Shown piece after piece: positions 9,690 to 16,757 of a stretch of 64,000 bases of DNA. Source of the stretch: Streptosporangium lutulentum. Lineage in GTDB: Bacteria; Actinomycetota; Actinomycetes; Streptosporangiales; Streptosporangiaceae. The number at the start of each line of letters is the position of its first letter. The stretch's first letter is position 1. The notes beneath the pieces are model-generated. The model worked only from the letters and a program-made list of their open reading frames with translations, had not been told where the DNA came from and did no database searches. The stretch covers positions 1,550,001 to 1,614,000 of the forward strand of contig NZ_JAUSQU010000001.1 of assembly GCF_030811455.1 (NCBI RefSeq), given 5' to 3'. The position numbers and the translations under genes were made by a program.

Positions 9690-9777
9690 CTCAACCCTTC
9701 AGGTGAACCAAATTCGGCCATATGCCGTACGGTGGAACCTTATATGGATAAATCCGGCTTTTGGAAGGTGAAAATCG

Positions 9778-10227
9778 GTGGACGCCGTCGATCGGGCATT
9801 GCTGAAGGAGTTGCAGCGCGACGCCACGCAGGCGTACGCGGCGCTGGGGCAGGCGGTCGGGCTGTCGGCAGGATCGGCCCATGAGAGGGTGCGTAAACTG
9901 CGCGAGAGCGGCGTCATCCGACGTACCACCATCGACGTCGATCCCGCGGCGGTCGGACGCGGGGTCCTGGCTTTTGTGCTGCTCAGCTCCGATGAGTGGA
10001 TGGGCGACGCCCCCACCCGGCAGGCCCTGGAGGCTGTCGCGGAGATCCAGGAGGCGCACGTCGTCGCCGGGTCGGCCTCTATCCTGGTGAAGATCAGGAC
10101 GGGCACCACCGAGCAGCTGCAAGGCGTGCTGCGCCGCTTGTTCGGGGTTGACGGCGTGACCGGCACCCAGACGATCGTGGTCCTGGAGACCTTCTTCGAG
10201 CGTCCGGTGGACGCCGGCGGGGACTGA
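9778..10227 (+). CDS. Lrp/AsnC family transcriptional regulator
   Basis: The 149-residue protein begins with the AsnC-type winged helix-turn-helix (DRALLKELQRDATQAYAALG, then SAHERVRKLRESGVI). It ends in a RAM-type ligand-binding ferredoxin fold (AHVVAGSASILVKIRTGTTEQL). GTG at 9778 follows GGAAGG with 9 bases spacing. It is divergent from the SMP-30 gene and probably controls it. The 3' end, including the stop codon, lies in a 31-bp tandem duplication. Confidence 0.88.
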   Translation: MDAVDRALLKELQRDATQAYAALGQAVGLSAGSAHERVRKLRESGVIRRTTIDVDPAAVGRGVLAFVLLSSDEWMGDAPTRQALEAVAEIQEAHVVAGSASILVKIRTGTTEQLQGVLRRLFGVDGVTGTQTIVVLETFFERPVDAGGD

Positions 10228-10251
10228 CGAGCGTCCGGTGGACGCCGGCGG
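10198..10251. repeat. Tandem duplication across Lrp stop codon
   Basis: A 23-base block starting GAGCGTCCGGTGG occurs at 10198-10220 and again at 10229-10251, with a 31-bp period. The first unit contains the end of the Lrp gene up to its stop; the second lies just outside. It looks like a replication-slippage duplication. Confidence 0.75.
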
Positions 10252-10406
10252 AGACCAACCTCGCGGGCATCGCAGCCTGGCCTTGGCCGGGGCGGATGGC
10301 GCCGTCGCGGTGGCCTCCCTCACCTCGGCGGTCGACCTGGGCGGTGCGCCGCGCCGGCGGGATGCCTGAGGACGTGTGCTTCCCGGGGCAAAGGAGCGGT
10401 TACGGC

Positions 10407-11117
10407 TCAGGGGGTCGCGGTCAACTGCGGGTAGAGCGCGCTGAGGTCGCCGGAGAGCGCGGCCCTGACGTTCGAGCTGATCTCGTCGGCGAGGACCTCG
10501 TACCGCCCGGCTTCGACGCCGTCGAGGGTGGTGTGGGCGACCTTCGCGGGGTCGGACTTGGGCCCGTCGACGTGCGCGGCCATGTCGGTGTCCATGTATC
10601 CGACGTGCAGGCCGGTGACCAGGGTCTTCTGCTCGGAGAGTTGTACGCGCAGGGCATTGGTGAGGGACCAGGCCGCAGACTTGGCCGCGGAGTAGGCCGC
10701 ATCGCCGGGGAAGGTGATCCAGGACAGCACCGACAGGACGTTGAGGACGGCTCCGCCGCCGTTGCGGGCCAGGGAGGGAGCGAAGGCCCGGCTCATGGCG
10801 AGCGTGCCGAAGTAGTGGGTCTCCATCTCAAGCCGGAAGTCGTCGATGTCCCCGTCGGGAAGACCGGCGCGGGTGGAGCTTCCGGCGTTGTTGATCAAAA
10901 GGGTGACGTCCTGCGCCAGATCGGCCGCCGCGCGTACGGATGCGGGGTCGGTGACGTCGAGCGCGACGCGCACCACCCCCGGCGTGGTGATCGTGTCGGG
11001 GTTGCGTGCGGCCGCGTAGACCTTTGACGCGCCGCGATCAAGCAACGTCTGGACGAATTGCCTGCCGAGCCCGCGATTGCCACCGCTGACGAAGGCCACA
11101 GCGCCGTTGATCTGCAT
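10407..11117 (-). CDS. SDR family NAD(P)-dependent oxidoreductase
   Basis: This 236-residue classical short-chain dehydrogenase has the dinucleotide motif SGGNRGLGR near residue 11, NNAGSS near 90, a Ser strand (VLSVLSW) and the YSAAK catalytic pair near residue 140. ATG at 11117 follows AAGGAAAA. It is divergent from an HxlR regulator with a palindromic operator in the 146-bp interval, so redox- or electrophile-responsive control is likely. The substrate is unknown. Confidence 0.9.
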   Translation of the reverse strand: MQINGAVAFVSGGNRGLGRQFVQTLLDRGASKVYAAARNPDTITTPGVVRVALDVTDPASVRAAADLAQDVTLLINNAGSSTRAGLPDGDIDDFRLEMETHYFGTLAMSRAFAPSLARNGGGAVLNVLSVLSWITFPGDAAYSAAKSAAWSLTNALRVQLSEQKTLVTGLHVGYMDTDMAAHVDGPKSDPAKVAHTTLDGVEAGRYEVLADEISSNVRAALSGDLSALYPQLTATP

Positions 11118-11229
11118 GATTTTCCTTATGGGTAGATTGCGGGATGGGCGCCACCAGGAGGTTCACGCTCCAGGGCGTCGTACGGCAAACCCATCGCCGC
11201 TAAGTTGGTATTTCAAATCTAGCAGCTTG

Positions 11230-11246
11230 AATTGGAAAATCCAATT
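11230..11246. promoter_or_regulatory. HxlR operator palindrome
   Basis: AATTGGA-AAA-TCCAATT is a perfect 7-bp-arm palindrome in the AT-rich interval between the divergent SDR and HxlR genes, 17 bases before the HxlR start. A related half-site (TTGGTATTTCAAA) lies further upstream. Its position suggests autoregulation plus control of the SDR. Confidence 0.7.
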
Positions 11247-11263
11247 TAGGGTAGGCTGGGGCC

Positions 11264-11752
11264 ATGCCTGCGAAGATGGACCGTTCTCCCGAGCCGCGAT
11301 GCTCCATCGCCCGGAGTCTGCAGGTGCTCGGCGAACGGTGGACGCTGCTGATCATCCGGGATGCCGTCGCCGGCCACACCCGGTTCGCAGACTTCCGTGA
11401 CTCCCTTGGCATCGCCTCCGACCTCCTCACCAACCGGCTGAACACGCTGGTCGAAGCGGGAGTCATGGAGCGCCGCCCCTACCGGGAACTCGGGGCGCGG
11501 GTTCGCCACAGCTACCACCTGACCCCGGCGGGCGAGGAGTTGGTGACGGTGCTCGCCTCGCTGCAGCAGTGGGGTGACGTCAACCGGCCCCACGAGGACG
11601 GTCCCCCCGTGCTGCGTCGCAGCCGGTCCTCAGGGCGTTCGATACGTGTCGCGTTCGTTGATGACACCGGCACGATCGTGCCCCGGGAGGACGTCGACCT
11701 CGTCTACGCCGACGGCGTCATCCCCGCCCGGTCACCGTCAGGAGACGGGTGA
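11264..11752 (+). CDS. HxlR family transcriptional regulator
   Basis: The 162-residue protein carries the HxlR winged helix signature: a Cys in the leading segment (PRCSIARSL), then LGERWTLLIIRDAVAG, RFADFRDSLGIASDLLTNRL and the wing (YRELGARVRHSYHLTPAGEEL). HxlR proteins often sense electrophiles or oxidants through the N-terminal Cys. A 50-residue C-terminal tail (from about 113) extends past the core. It faces the divergent SDR gene across a palindrome and is its likely regulator. Confidence 0.9.
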   Translation: MPAKMDRSPEPRCSIARSLQVLGERWTLLIIRDAVAGHTRFADFRDSLGIASDLLTNRLNTLVEAGVMERRPYRELGARVRHSYHLTPAGEELVTVLASLQQWGDVNRPHEDGPPVLRRSRSSGRSIRVAFVDDTGTIVPREDVDLVYADGVIPARSPSGDG

Positions 11753-11851
11753 CCGGGTTTTCCCCGGGCGGATCCGCCCTCTTCCGGACGCGGGCCGGTG
11801 AGGTCCTCACCGAGGACCGATCTCGGCGGAAACGCGGCTAGCGTAGGCGGG

Positions 11852-12469
11852 ATGTACGTGAAGATCTGCGGGCTGCGCGAGCCCGAGCATGTCACCGCCG
11901 CCGTCGAGGCGGGCGCCGACGCGATCGGCTTCGTCCTCACCAGGAGCTCCCGGCGCGTCACCCCCGAGCGTGCGCGCGAACTGGCCTCGGCGGTGCCCTC
12001 GCACGTGCTGACCGTGGCGGTGTTCGCGGGCGAGGCTCCCGAGGAGGTCAGGGCGGCCGCGCTGGAGGCCGGGGTGCGCGCCGTCCAGTTGCACGGTGAC
12101 CACCCGCATGAGGATTTCACCGCGCTGAAAGATCTCGGCGTCACGCTGATCCGCGCCGGAGCGGCGAGCACCGACCTGCGCTGCGGCGCCTTCGACGAGG
12201 ACCTGCTCATCGTCGACGCGCCCAAACCCGGCTCGGGGGAGCCGTGGGACTGGGCGGCGGTGCGCGGACGCCCGGAGGGCCGCTGGATGCTGGCGGGAGG
12301 TCTGGACCCGTCGAACGTGGCCGAGGCGATCGCCGCCGCCGGACCCTGGGGGGTGGACGTGTCGAGCGGTGTGGAGACCGCGCCCGGGGTGAAGGACTCC
12401 GGGCTCATCGGGGATTTCGTCGCCGCCGCCCGGAGCGCCTCCGGCGGGTCGCCCTCGTCGTACCGGTGA
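11852..12469 (+). CDS. trpF: Phosphoribosylanthranilate isomerase
   Basis: The enzyme performs the third-step isomerisation of tryptophan biosynthesis. The start is placed at ATG 11852, giving MYVKICGL, where the Cys is the general base; 205 residues match TrpF. Other markers are ADAIGFVLTRSSRR, VQLHGDH with the central strand, LIVDAPKPGSGEPWDW (catalytic Asp region) and MLAGGLDPSNV near the phosphate site. It stands apart from other trp genes. Its message ends at a 20-bp hairpin shared with the convergent tRNA array. Confidence 0.93.
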   Translation: MYVKICGLREPEHVTAAVEAGADAIGFVLTRSSRRVTPERARELASAVPSHVLTVAVFAGEAPEEVRAAALEAGVRAVQLHGDHPHEDFTALKDLGVTLIRAGAASTDLRCGAFDEDLLIVDAPKPGSGEPWDWAAVRGRPEGRWMLAGGLDPSNVAEAIAAAGPWGVDVSSGVETAPGVKDSGLIGDFVAAARSASGGSPSSYR

Positions 12470-12474
12470 ACGGA

Positions 12475-12520
12475 CGCCTTCCGTGGAGACCGCCGTCAGT
12501 GGCGGTCTCCACGGAAGGCG
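12475..12520. terminator. Bidirectional hairpin terminator
   Basis: The 20-bp arms (12475-12494 and 12501-12520) are perfect complements around a 6-base loop, GTCAGT. There is no U-tract, as is common for actinomycete terminators. It lies 5 bases after trpF and 53 bases beyond the end of the minus-strand tRNA array, so it can end both transcripts. Confidence 0.85.
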
Positions 12521-12569
12521 CCGGTCCGGAAGCGGCTCCTGTCGCCGTTCCGGGATCCGAGCATCGACG

Positions 12570-12646
12570 TGGGGCGGCCGACGGGACTCGAACCCGCTTG
12601 CACCGGGATCACAACCCGGTCCCTCGTCCACTTCGGGATCGGCCGC
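12570..12646 (-). tRNA. tRNA-His (anticodon GTG), divergent
   Basis: The minus strand folds into a cloverleaf: acceptor GCGGCCG with CGGCCGC, anticodon stem CCGGG/CCCGG around TTGTGAT (anticodon GTG, His), T-arm GCGGG-TTCGAGT-CCCGT. Discriminator C73 fits His, and CCA is encoded (12570-12572). The body is 74 nt. Position 8 is A instead of the near-universal U, and the D-arm has only 3 bp with an 11-base loop, so this is not a canonical housekeeping tRNA. It is the last of three tRNAs, 2 bases after tRNA-Arg. Confidence 0.85.
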
Positions 12647-12648
12647 AG

Positions 12649-12721
12649 CACCTCTGGCTGGAATCGAACCAGCGACCTCCTGCTCCGCAAGCAGGCGCGC
12701 TCTCCACTGCGCCACAGAGGT
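12649..12721 (-). tRNA. tRNA-Arg (anticodon GCG)
   Basis: A 73-nt cloverleaf: acceptor ACCTCTG/CAGAGGT, D-arm GCGC/GCGC, anticodon stem CCTGC/GCAGG around TTGCGGA (anticodon GCG, reading CGC and CGU), T-arm GCTGG-TTCGATT-CCAGC, discriminator G. No CCA is encoded. Bacteria normally read these codons with an ACG (inosine) tRNA, so a GCG arginine tRNA is unusual. Middle gene of the array. Confidence 0.85.
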
Positions 12722-12725
12722 TGGA

Positions 12726-12798
12726 TAGCGGGTGCGGGAATCGAACCCGCCCACAACGGCTTATGAAACCGCCGAGCACACCAGCGCCCTCACCCGCC
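12726..12798 (-). tRNA. tRNA-Met (anticodon CAT)
   Basis: A 73-nt cloverleaf: acceptor GGCGGGT/ACCCGCT with one G-T pair, D-arm GGGC/GCTC, anticodon stem GCGGT/GCCGT around TTCATAA (anticodon CAT), T-arm GCGGG-TTCGATT-CCCGC, discriminator A. The ends resemble elongator Met tRNA; a lysidine-type Ile tRNA is the alternative. Position 8 is G, not U, and CCA is not encoded. First gene of the array, immediately after an intrinsic terminator. Confidence 0.82.
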
Positions 12799-12800
12799 CC

Positions 12801-12840
12801 AAAGGAAAAGCCGCCTCAGACCCTGCGGTCCAAGACGGCT
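12801..12840 (-). terminator. Leader terminator (attenuator) before tRNA array
   Basis: On the minus strand, arms at 12840-12827 and 12822-12809 pair over 14 positions with three wobble pairs, around the loop GCAG. TTTTCCTTT follows at once, ending 2 bases before tRNA-Met. This is an intrinsic terminator with a U-tract in a genome that usually lacks them. It sits between the leader ORF and the tRNAs and must be read through for tRNA expression. Confidence 0.82.
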
Positions 12841-12872
12841 CACGTCGTGACGGCGGACGTCACACGCGAGCC
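12837..12872 (-). promoter_or_regulatory. Competing anti-terminator hairpin
   Basis: The 5' strand (12872-12858) covers the last leader codons (Glu, Ala, Arg, Val, stop). It pairs with 12852-12837 over 15 bp around a TCCGC loop, with one G-T pair and one bulged G. Its 3' end shares bases 12837-12840 (AGCC) with the 5' arm of the terminator, so the two stems exclude each other. A ribosome at the stop codon would block this hairpin and let the terminator form; early stalling would free it. Confidence 0.7.
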
Positions 12873-12940
12873 TCCCGGGGCATGCGCATACGGCGATGAA
12901 CACGCATGGTGCGATGGTTCTGACCGTGATGACGACGCAT
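12860..12940 (-). CDS. Arg/His/Met-rich leader peptide (26 aa)
   Basis: A 26-codon ORF starts at ATG 12940, preceded by AAGGAGGGG. It encodes 9 Arg, 4 His and 4 Met (17 of 26), beginning MRRHHGQNHR. Arg codons are 4 CGT, 4 CGC and 1 CGG; His 3 CAT and 1 CAC. These are the codons read by the three tRNAs encoded just downstream. The control codons occupy positions 2-20 and the 3' end overlaps the anti-terminator hairpin. It resembles an amino-acid-operon leader peptide in layout, but regulates tRNA genes. No homologue is known to me. Confidence 0.75.
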   Translation of the reverse strand: MRRHHGQNHRTMRVHRRMRMPREARV

Positions 12941-12950
12941 GACCCCTCCT

Positions 12951-13249
12951 TGTGAGGCTCGACTGGCTTGATCAAAGGATGCCGGACTTCGGGAACCGGC
13001 CGCAACGCGTTTACTCCGCGTACCGCGACGGACATCGGCGGGAAGCCGTCCGGGATCGGCGGCGTGATCGAGGATCTCTCCCTCACCCGGCGTACCGCGG
13101 TCTCCTGCCCGCCCGGCGTACCGCGCCGGCGGGTGCCCGGGTCGAGCCGGGGGCGGCACCCCATCGGCTGAGCGATCGCGGAATCGGACGAGCCGGCCCC
13201 CGCCGCGCACATCACGGCGGGGGCCGGGCACATCACGGCGGGCGCTCGG
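12951..13249. other. Upstream region of the HRM leader
   Basis: This stretch separates the leader Shine-Dalgarno from the luciferase-like gene stop. It contains the TTGATCAA palindrome at 12968-12975. A TTGCGG element on the minus strand near 13009 could be a -35, but no confident -10 follows. The promoter of the leader/tRNA unit should lie here. No protein gene is seen. Confidence 0.45.
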
Positions 13250-14275
13250 CTACCCCTGCGGGTAGGCGGCGATCACCTCGCGTCCGAAGCGGTCCATCTC
13301 GGTGTGCTGGGGCGAGAACTGGAGCAGCATCAGGTCGACCCCGGCCTCCTCGTACGCCTTGATCCGCGCGATGATCTGCTCCGGGGTGCCGACCAGCCCG
13401 GCGCGCAGCCCGCGGTTGGAGACGCTGTACTCCTCCAGCGAGACCTGCGACTCCAGCTGGGAGCCCTCGACGAAGTCCTGGTAGGAGGCGTAGGCCTCCG
13501 GAGAGGAACGCACGTTCAGGATGCGCTGCAGCTCGGCCTGCGCCTCCTCCTCGGTGTCGCGGCAGACCACGTAACCGGAGACGCCGAAGGAGAGCGGCGC
13601 CAGACCCTGGGCCTGGCGGCGCTCGCGCATGTCGGCGATCTTCGCGGCGATGGTCTCCGGTGAGTCGCCGTGCATCACGTAGGCGTCACCCTGGGCCGAG
13701 ATCAGCTGCTTCGCGGTGGGGGACTCCCCGCCCATGTAGACGGTGGGCCGGCGGGCGGGCTTGGGCTCCAGAACCGTGCCCTGAAGGTTGTACAGGGCGC
13801 CGTTGTGGGTCACCGTGTCCTCGGTGAGCAGCCGGCTCAGAACCTCCAGCCACTCCTGGGTGCGGGCGTAGCGGGCGTCGTGCACGTCGAACGGGGCGCC
13901 GTACTGTGCCGCCTCGTCCTTCCACCAGGAGGAGACGACGTTCAGGCTGGTCCTGCCGGGCGCGATGGTGTCGAGCGTGGACAGGGCCTTGGCCGTGGCC
14001 GACGGCGCGTGGTAGTTGGGCCGGACGGCGAGCATCAGCTCCGTCCGCTCGGTGACGGCGGCGACCGCCGGTGCCAGGGTCCAGCAGTCGAGGGCGGGTG
14101 CGCGGTGGCCCTTGATGTCGTTGAGGTTGAGCTCGGCGATCAGGGTGAGGTCGAAGCCCTGGCGCTCGGCGCCGACGGCGAGGTCACGGATGTAGGACCA
14201 GTCGATGCTCATGTCCTCGTCCGGGACATTGCGCAGCCATCCACCGAAAATCGGCATCCAATAGCCGAACCGCAT
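13250..14275 (-). CDS. LLM class flavin-dependent monooxygenase
   Basis: This 341-residue luciferase-fold TIM barrel resembles the alkanesulfonate/dimethylsulfone monooxygenase branch: MRFGYWMPIFGGWLRNV at the start, RTSLNVVSSWWKDEAAQYG, the MGGESPTAKQLI flavin-phosphate loop and a C-terminal GTPEQIIARIKAYEEAGVDL. Such enzymes use FMNH2 and oxygen. ATG 14275 overlaps the stop of the ATP-grasp gene by one base (TGATG), so the two are translationally coupled. No flavin reductase is adjacent; one lies at 18035. The substrate may be the ATP-grasp product (inference). Confidence 0.88.
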   Translation of the reverse strand: MRFGYWMPIFGGWLRNVPDEDMSIDWSYIRDLAVGAERQGFDLTLIAELNLNDIKGHRAPALDCWTLAPAVAAVTERTELMLAVRPNYHAPSATAKALSTLDTIAPGRTSLNVVSSWWKDEAAQYGAPFDVHDARYARTQEWLEVLSRLLTEDTVTHNGALYNLQGTVLEPKPARRPTVYMGGESPTAKQLISAQGDAYVMHGDSPETIAAKIADMRERRQAQGLAPLSFGVSGYVVCRDTEEEAQAELQRILNVRSSPEAYASYQDFVEGSQLESQVSLEEYSVSNRGLRAGLVGTPEQIIARIKAYEEAGVDLMLLQFSPQHTEMDRFGREVIAAYPQG

Positions 14276-15213
14276 CAGAGGTCCTTCCCTTCTTCGATGA
14301 GCCGCTTGATCATGCGGGCGATCTGCCGAGGCCCGGAGCGGGGGGCCGCCGCCTCGACCTCGGGGTTGTAGTTGGTGTTGGTGTTGACGTCGTAGGTCAC
14401 CAGGCGGCCGTCCGTGGTCTCGATGAACTCGAACCCGGCGACCTCGATCCCGTGCCTGCGGGAGAAGTCCAGGTACTGGCCCAGCACGGGGTGGTCGAAG
14501 TCCTCGCGGAGCGAGAACAATCCGGGCGGCGCGTCGATCAGGCAGGTGTCGTCCGCCGGGGGGATCGCGCAGGCGTCCGCGGGGCACAGCTCGAAGCCGC
14601 CGCGGGCGGTGTCCGCGGTCAGCGCGTAGACGACGCTGCCGTCGACGACCTCCACGCGGGTGATGCGGGGCTGCTCGGCGCGGAGGTACTCCTGGAATAG
14701 GGTGATGCCGTCGACCGGCGGCTCGTACCCGGGTGAGTTCAGGTGGTCGGCGAAGGCGTCGGCGCTTTCGAACAGGGCGACGCCGAGGCCCTTGCCGCCC
14801 TGGTTGTGCTTGGCGATGAAGGGGGCGGGCATCTTGGTCGCCGCGTCCAGCAGGTCCTCGTGCCCGACCACGGCGAGGGTGGAGGGCACCTCGATCCCGG
14901 CCGCGCGCAGCGCGGTGAGCTGATCGACCTTGCTCATCTCCAGTTCGAGCACGCGGCGCCCGTTGACGACCCGGCGGCCGTAGGCCTCCAGCCAGCTGAG
15001 CACCGCCCGCGTGTGGTCCTTGGCGAGCAGATGCCCGCGGGTGTGGGATGAGGCACTCATCCGGGACCAGTAGACGCCGGGCGGCGGCGGGGAGTCGAGG
15101 TCGAGCAGTCCATCTCCGAGCAGCCAGGGCTCGTGGTCCACGCCCTCGGCCTCGAAGGCTGCGGCAAACGGCGGATACCACTCGGGGTTCTCATGGAGAA
15201 TGTAGGCTTTCAC
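14275..15213 (-). CDS. ATP-grasp ligase
   Basis: The start is placed at GTG 15213, 12 bases after GGAAGG; the in-frame ATG at 15225 touches that sequence and is less likely. The 312 residues have the RimK/glutathione-synthetase-like ATP-grasp layout: an N-terminal preATP-grasp domain, LELEMSKVDQLTALRAAG, the glycine-rich loop PFIAKHNQGGKGLGV near 150 and the metal-binding end YDVNTNTNYNPEVEA. It should join a carboxylate to an amine or thiol with ATP. It heads a two-gene unit with the flavin monooxygenase. The product is unknown. Confidence 0.85.
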   Translation of the reverse strand: MKAYILHENPEWYPPFAAAFEAEGVDHEPWLLGDGLLDLDSPPPPGVYWSRMSASSHTRGHLLAKDHTRAVLSWLEAYGRRVVNGRRVLELEMSKVDQLTALRAAGIEVPSTLAVVGHEDLLDAATKMPAPFIAKHNQGGKGLGVALFESADAFADHLNSPGYEPPVDGITLFQEYLRAEQPRITRVEVVDGSVVYALTADTARGGFELCPADACAIPPADDTCLIDAPPGLFSLREDFDHPVLGQYLDFSRRHGIEVAGFEFIETTDGRLVTYDVNTNTNYNPEVEAAAPRSGPRQIARMIKRLIEEGKDL

Positions 15214-15628
15214 GCCGCGCGTCATCCTTCCGTCGAATTGTGCTGGAATCTGCCGATTGTTGCACGCGTGACCGACCGAGCCCAGTCCGGGTCGGCCGAT
15301 GCGATCAACCGTCGGCTCCGTTCGGCGTCTCGACGACGACTCGGGCACCGTACCGAGACGTCGCCGCCGGTCAGACCCGCCGGGCCGGTCTGGAGCACTT
15401 CGCGGAGCCCGGCCCGCCGTAGCGCGGTCCGATCGCGGTCGTCGGCACGCGGAACGCGGGCGGAGATTGTTCCCGCGGGAAACGGATGTGTGGAACAACG
15501 GAGCCGGATCACGCGCTTATATGCTCCGGTTCTGACCGTTGTCGAGCCCGGGCGCTTTCGGGAGACGACGTGGGCAGCTACCTCGTTTGACATGTAATGA
15601 CCGGAGCCCCCTTCTCGTTGGGAAAGCC
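15214..15628. other. Divergent intergenic region
   Basis: About 415 bases between the ATP-grasp start and the maleylpyruvate-isomerase-fold gene. No coding ORF is convincing. Promoters for both directions should be here, but none is clear. GGAGCCGGATCACGCGC precedes a short AT-rich patch near 15518. Confidence 0.4.
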
Positions 15629-16435
15629 ATGACCACGCTCATCGACAGGACCATCGCGGCCCTGCGTACCAATCACGACGATCTCTCCGCCCTGGTGCGC
15701 GGTCTCGACGCCGAAGACCTCAACCGGCCCTCGGCCGCCTCGGAGTGGACCGTCGCCCAGGTGCTCAGCCATCTCGGCAGCGGTGCCGAGATCGGCCTGG
15801 CGTCGCTGCGGGCCGCGTTGGCCGGCCAGGACGCGCCGGGCCAGGACTTCAACCAGTCGGTGTGGGACCGCTGGAACGCCAAGGGTCCCAAGGAGCACGC
15901 CGAAGACTTCCTGAGCGCCGACGCCGAACTCGTCGCCGCCTACGAGTCCCTGGACGCCGACACCCGCCGGCAGTTGCAGATCAAGCTTGGCTTCATGCCG
16001 GCACCCGCCGACGTCACGCTGGTCGCCGGCATGCGCCTGAACGAGTTCGCCTTGCACGCCTGGGACGTCAAGGTGGTCTTCGACCCGAAGGCCACCGTCG
16101 CCCCGGACGCCAGTGAGGCACTGGTCGACTTCCTTCCCGGACCGCTCAGCTTCCTGGTCGGCTTCATCGGCAAGCCCGATGCCCTGGCCTCCAGGCCGGT
16201 CACCCTCCGCGTCGAGACGAGCGAACCCCGCCGCGTCCTCGACCTCACGATCGGTGAGACGATCGGTTTCGGCGAGCCCTCCGAATCGGCGGACGCCGTC
16301 CTCTCGCTTCCCGCCGAGGCGTGGCTGCGCCTGGTCAGCGGCAGGCTGGACGACGCGCACACCCCCGGCTCCGTGAAGGTGACCGGTGACGCCGTCACCC
16401 TGGACGACCTGCGGCGGGTTTTCCCGGGATTCTGA
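15629..16435 (+). CDS. Maleylpyruvate isomerase family (mycothiol-type)
   Basis: 268 residues from ATG 15629. The N-terminal DinB-like four-helix bundle has the metal-site pattern of the family: His in VAQVLSHLGSG near residue 48, and Glu plus His in NEFALHAWD near 140. The C-terminal half is an SCP2-like lipid-binding fold. Members use mycothiol as cofactor or nucleophile. It is monocistronic between the ATP-grasp unit and a Gfo/Idh/MocA gene. The substrate is unknown. Confidence 0.85.
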   Translation: MTTLIDRTIAALRTNHDDLSALVRGLDAEDLNRPSAASEWTVAQVLSHLGSGAEIGLASLRAALAGQDAPGQDFNQSVWDRWNAKGPKEHAEDFLSADAELVAAYESLDADTRRQLQIKLGFMPAPADVTLVAGMRLNEFALHAWDVKVVFDPKATVAPDASEALVDFLPGPLSFLVGFIGKPDALASRPVTLRVETSEPRRVLDLTIGETIGFGEPSESADAVLSLPAEAWLRLVSGRLDDAHTPGSVKVTGDAVTLDDLRRVFPGF

Positions 16436-16757
16436 GGCGGGTGTCCCCGCGAGCGCGCTGAGGCGCCCTCGCGAATGCGCCGACGCCCGGCTTCACCGCG
16501 ACGGGACGCCCGGTTTCACCGCGACGGATCGTCACGGCCGAACGCGCCTGCCCGCGTTCGGCCACGTTCCCGTACCGATCGGACGGACGGCCGGCGCCCC
16601 CTCGGCCCGCCGTCGCACGACCGGGCGGCACCACGCGGTTCGCCGCGAGCCCGCGGACCGTCGCGGACGCGGGAGCCGGCGGTGGCGACCACGCCGCCCT
16701 ACCGGGAGGATCAGGAGAGGACCAGCTCAGTGGTCATCAGCCGCGCGAAGAGGAATC
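16436..16757. other. Intergenic region with short GC repeats
   Basis: A 322-base interval. GGCTTCACCGCGACGGGACG is followed by a near-repeat (GGTTTCACCGCGACGGATCG). No gene is seen. AGAGGA before 16758 is the Shine-Dalgarno of the next gene. Confidence 0.45.

Noticed and set aside
12860..13231. A 123-residue minus-strand protein containing the HRM peptide as its tail
   Set aside because: The upstream part lacks coding character and a ribosome-binding site. AAGGAGGGG directly before ATG 12940 marks the short leader as the true unit.
14275..15498. Extended start of the ATP-grasp gene upstream of 15225
   Set aside because: The added residues have no coding character, and GGAAGG supports a start at 15213 or 15225.
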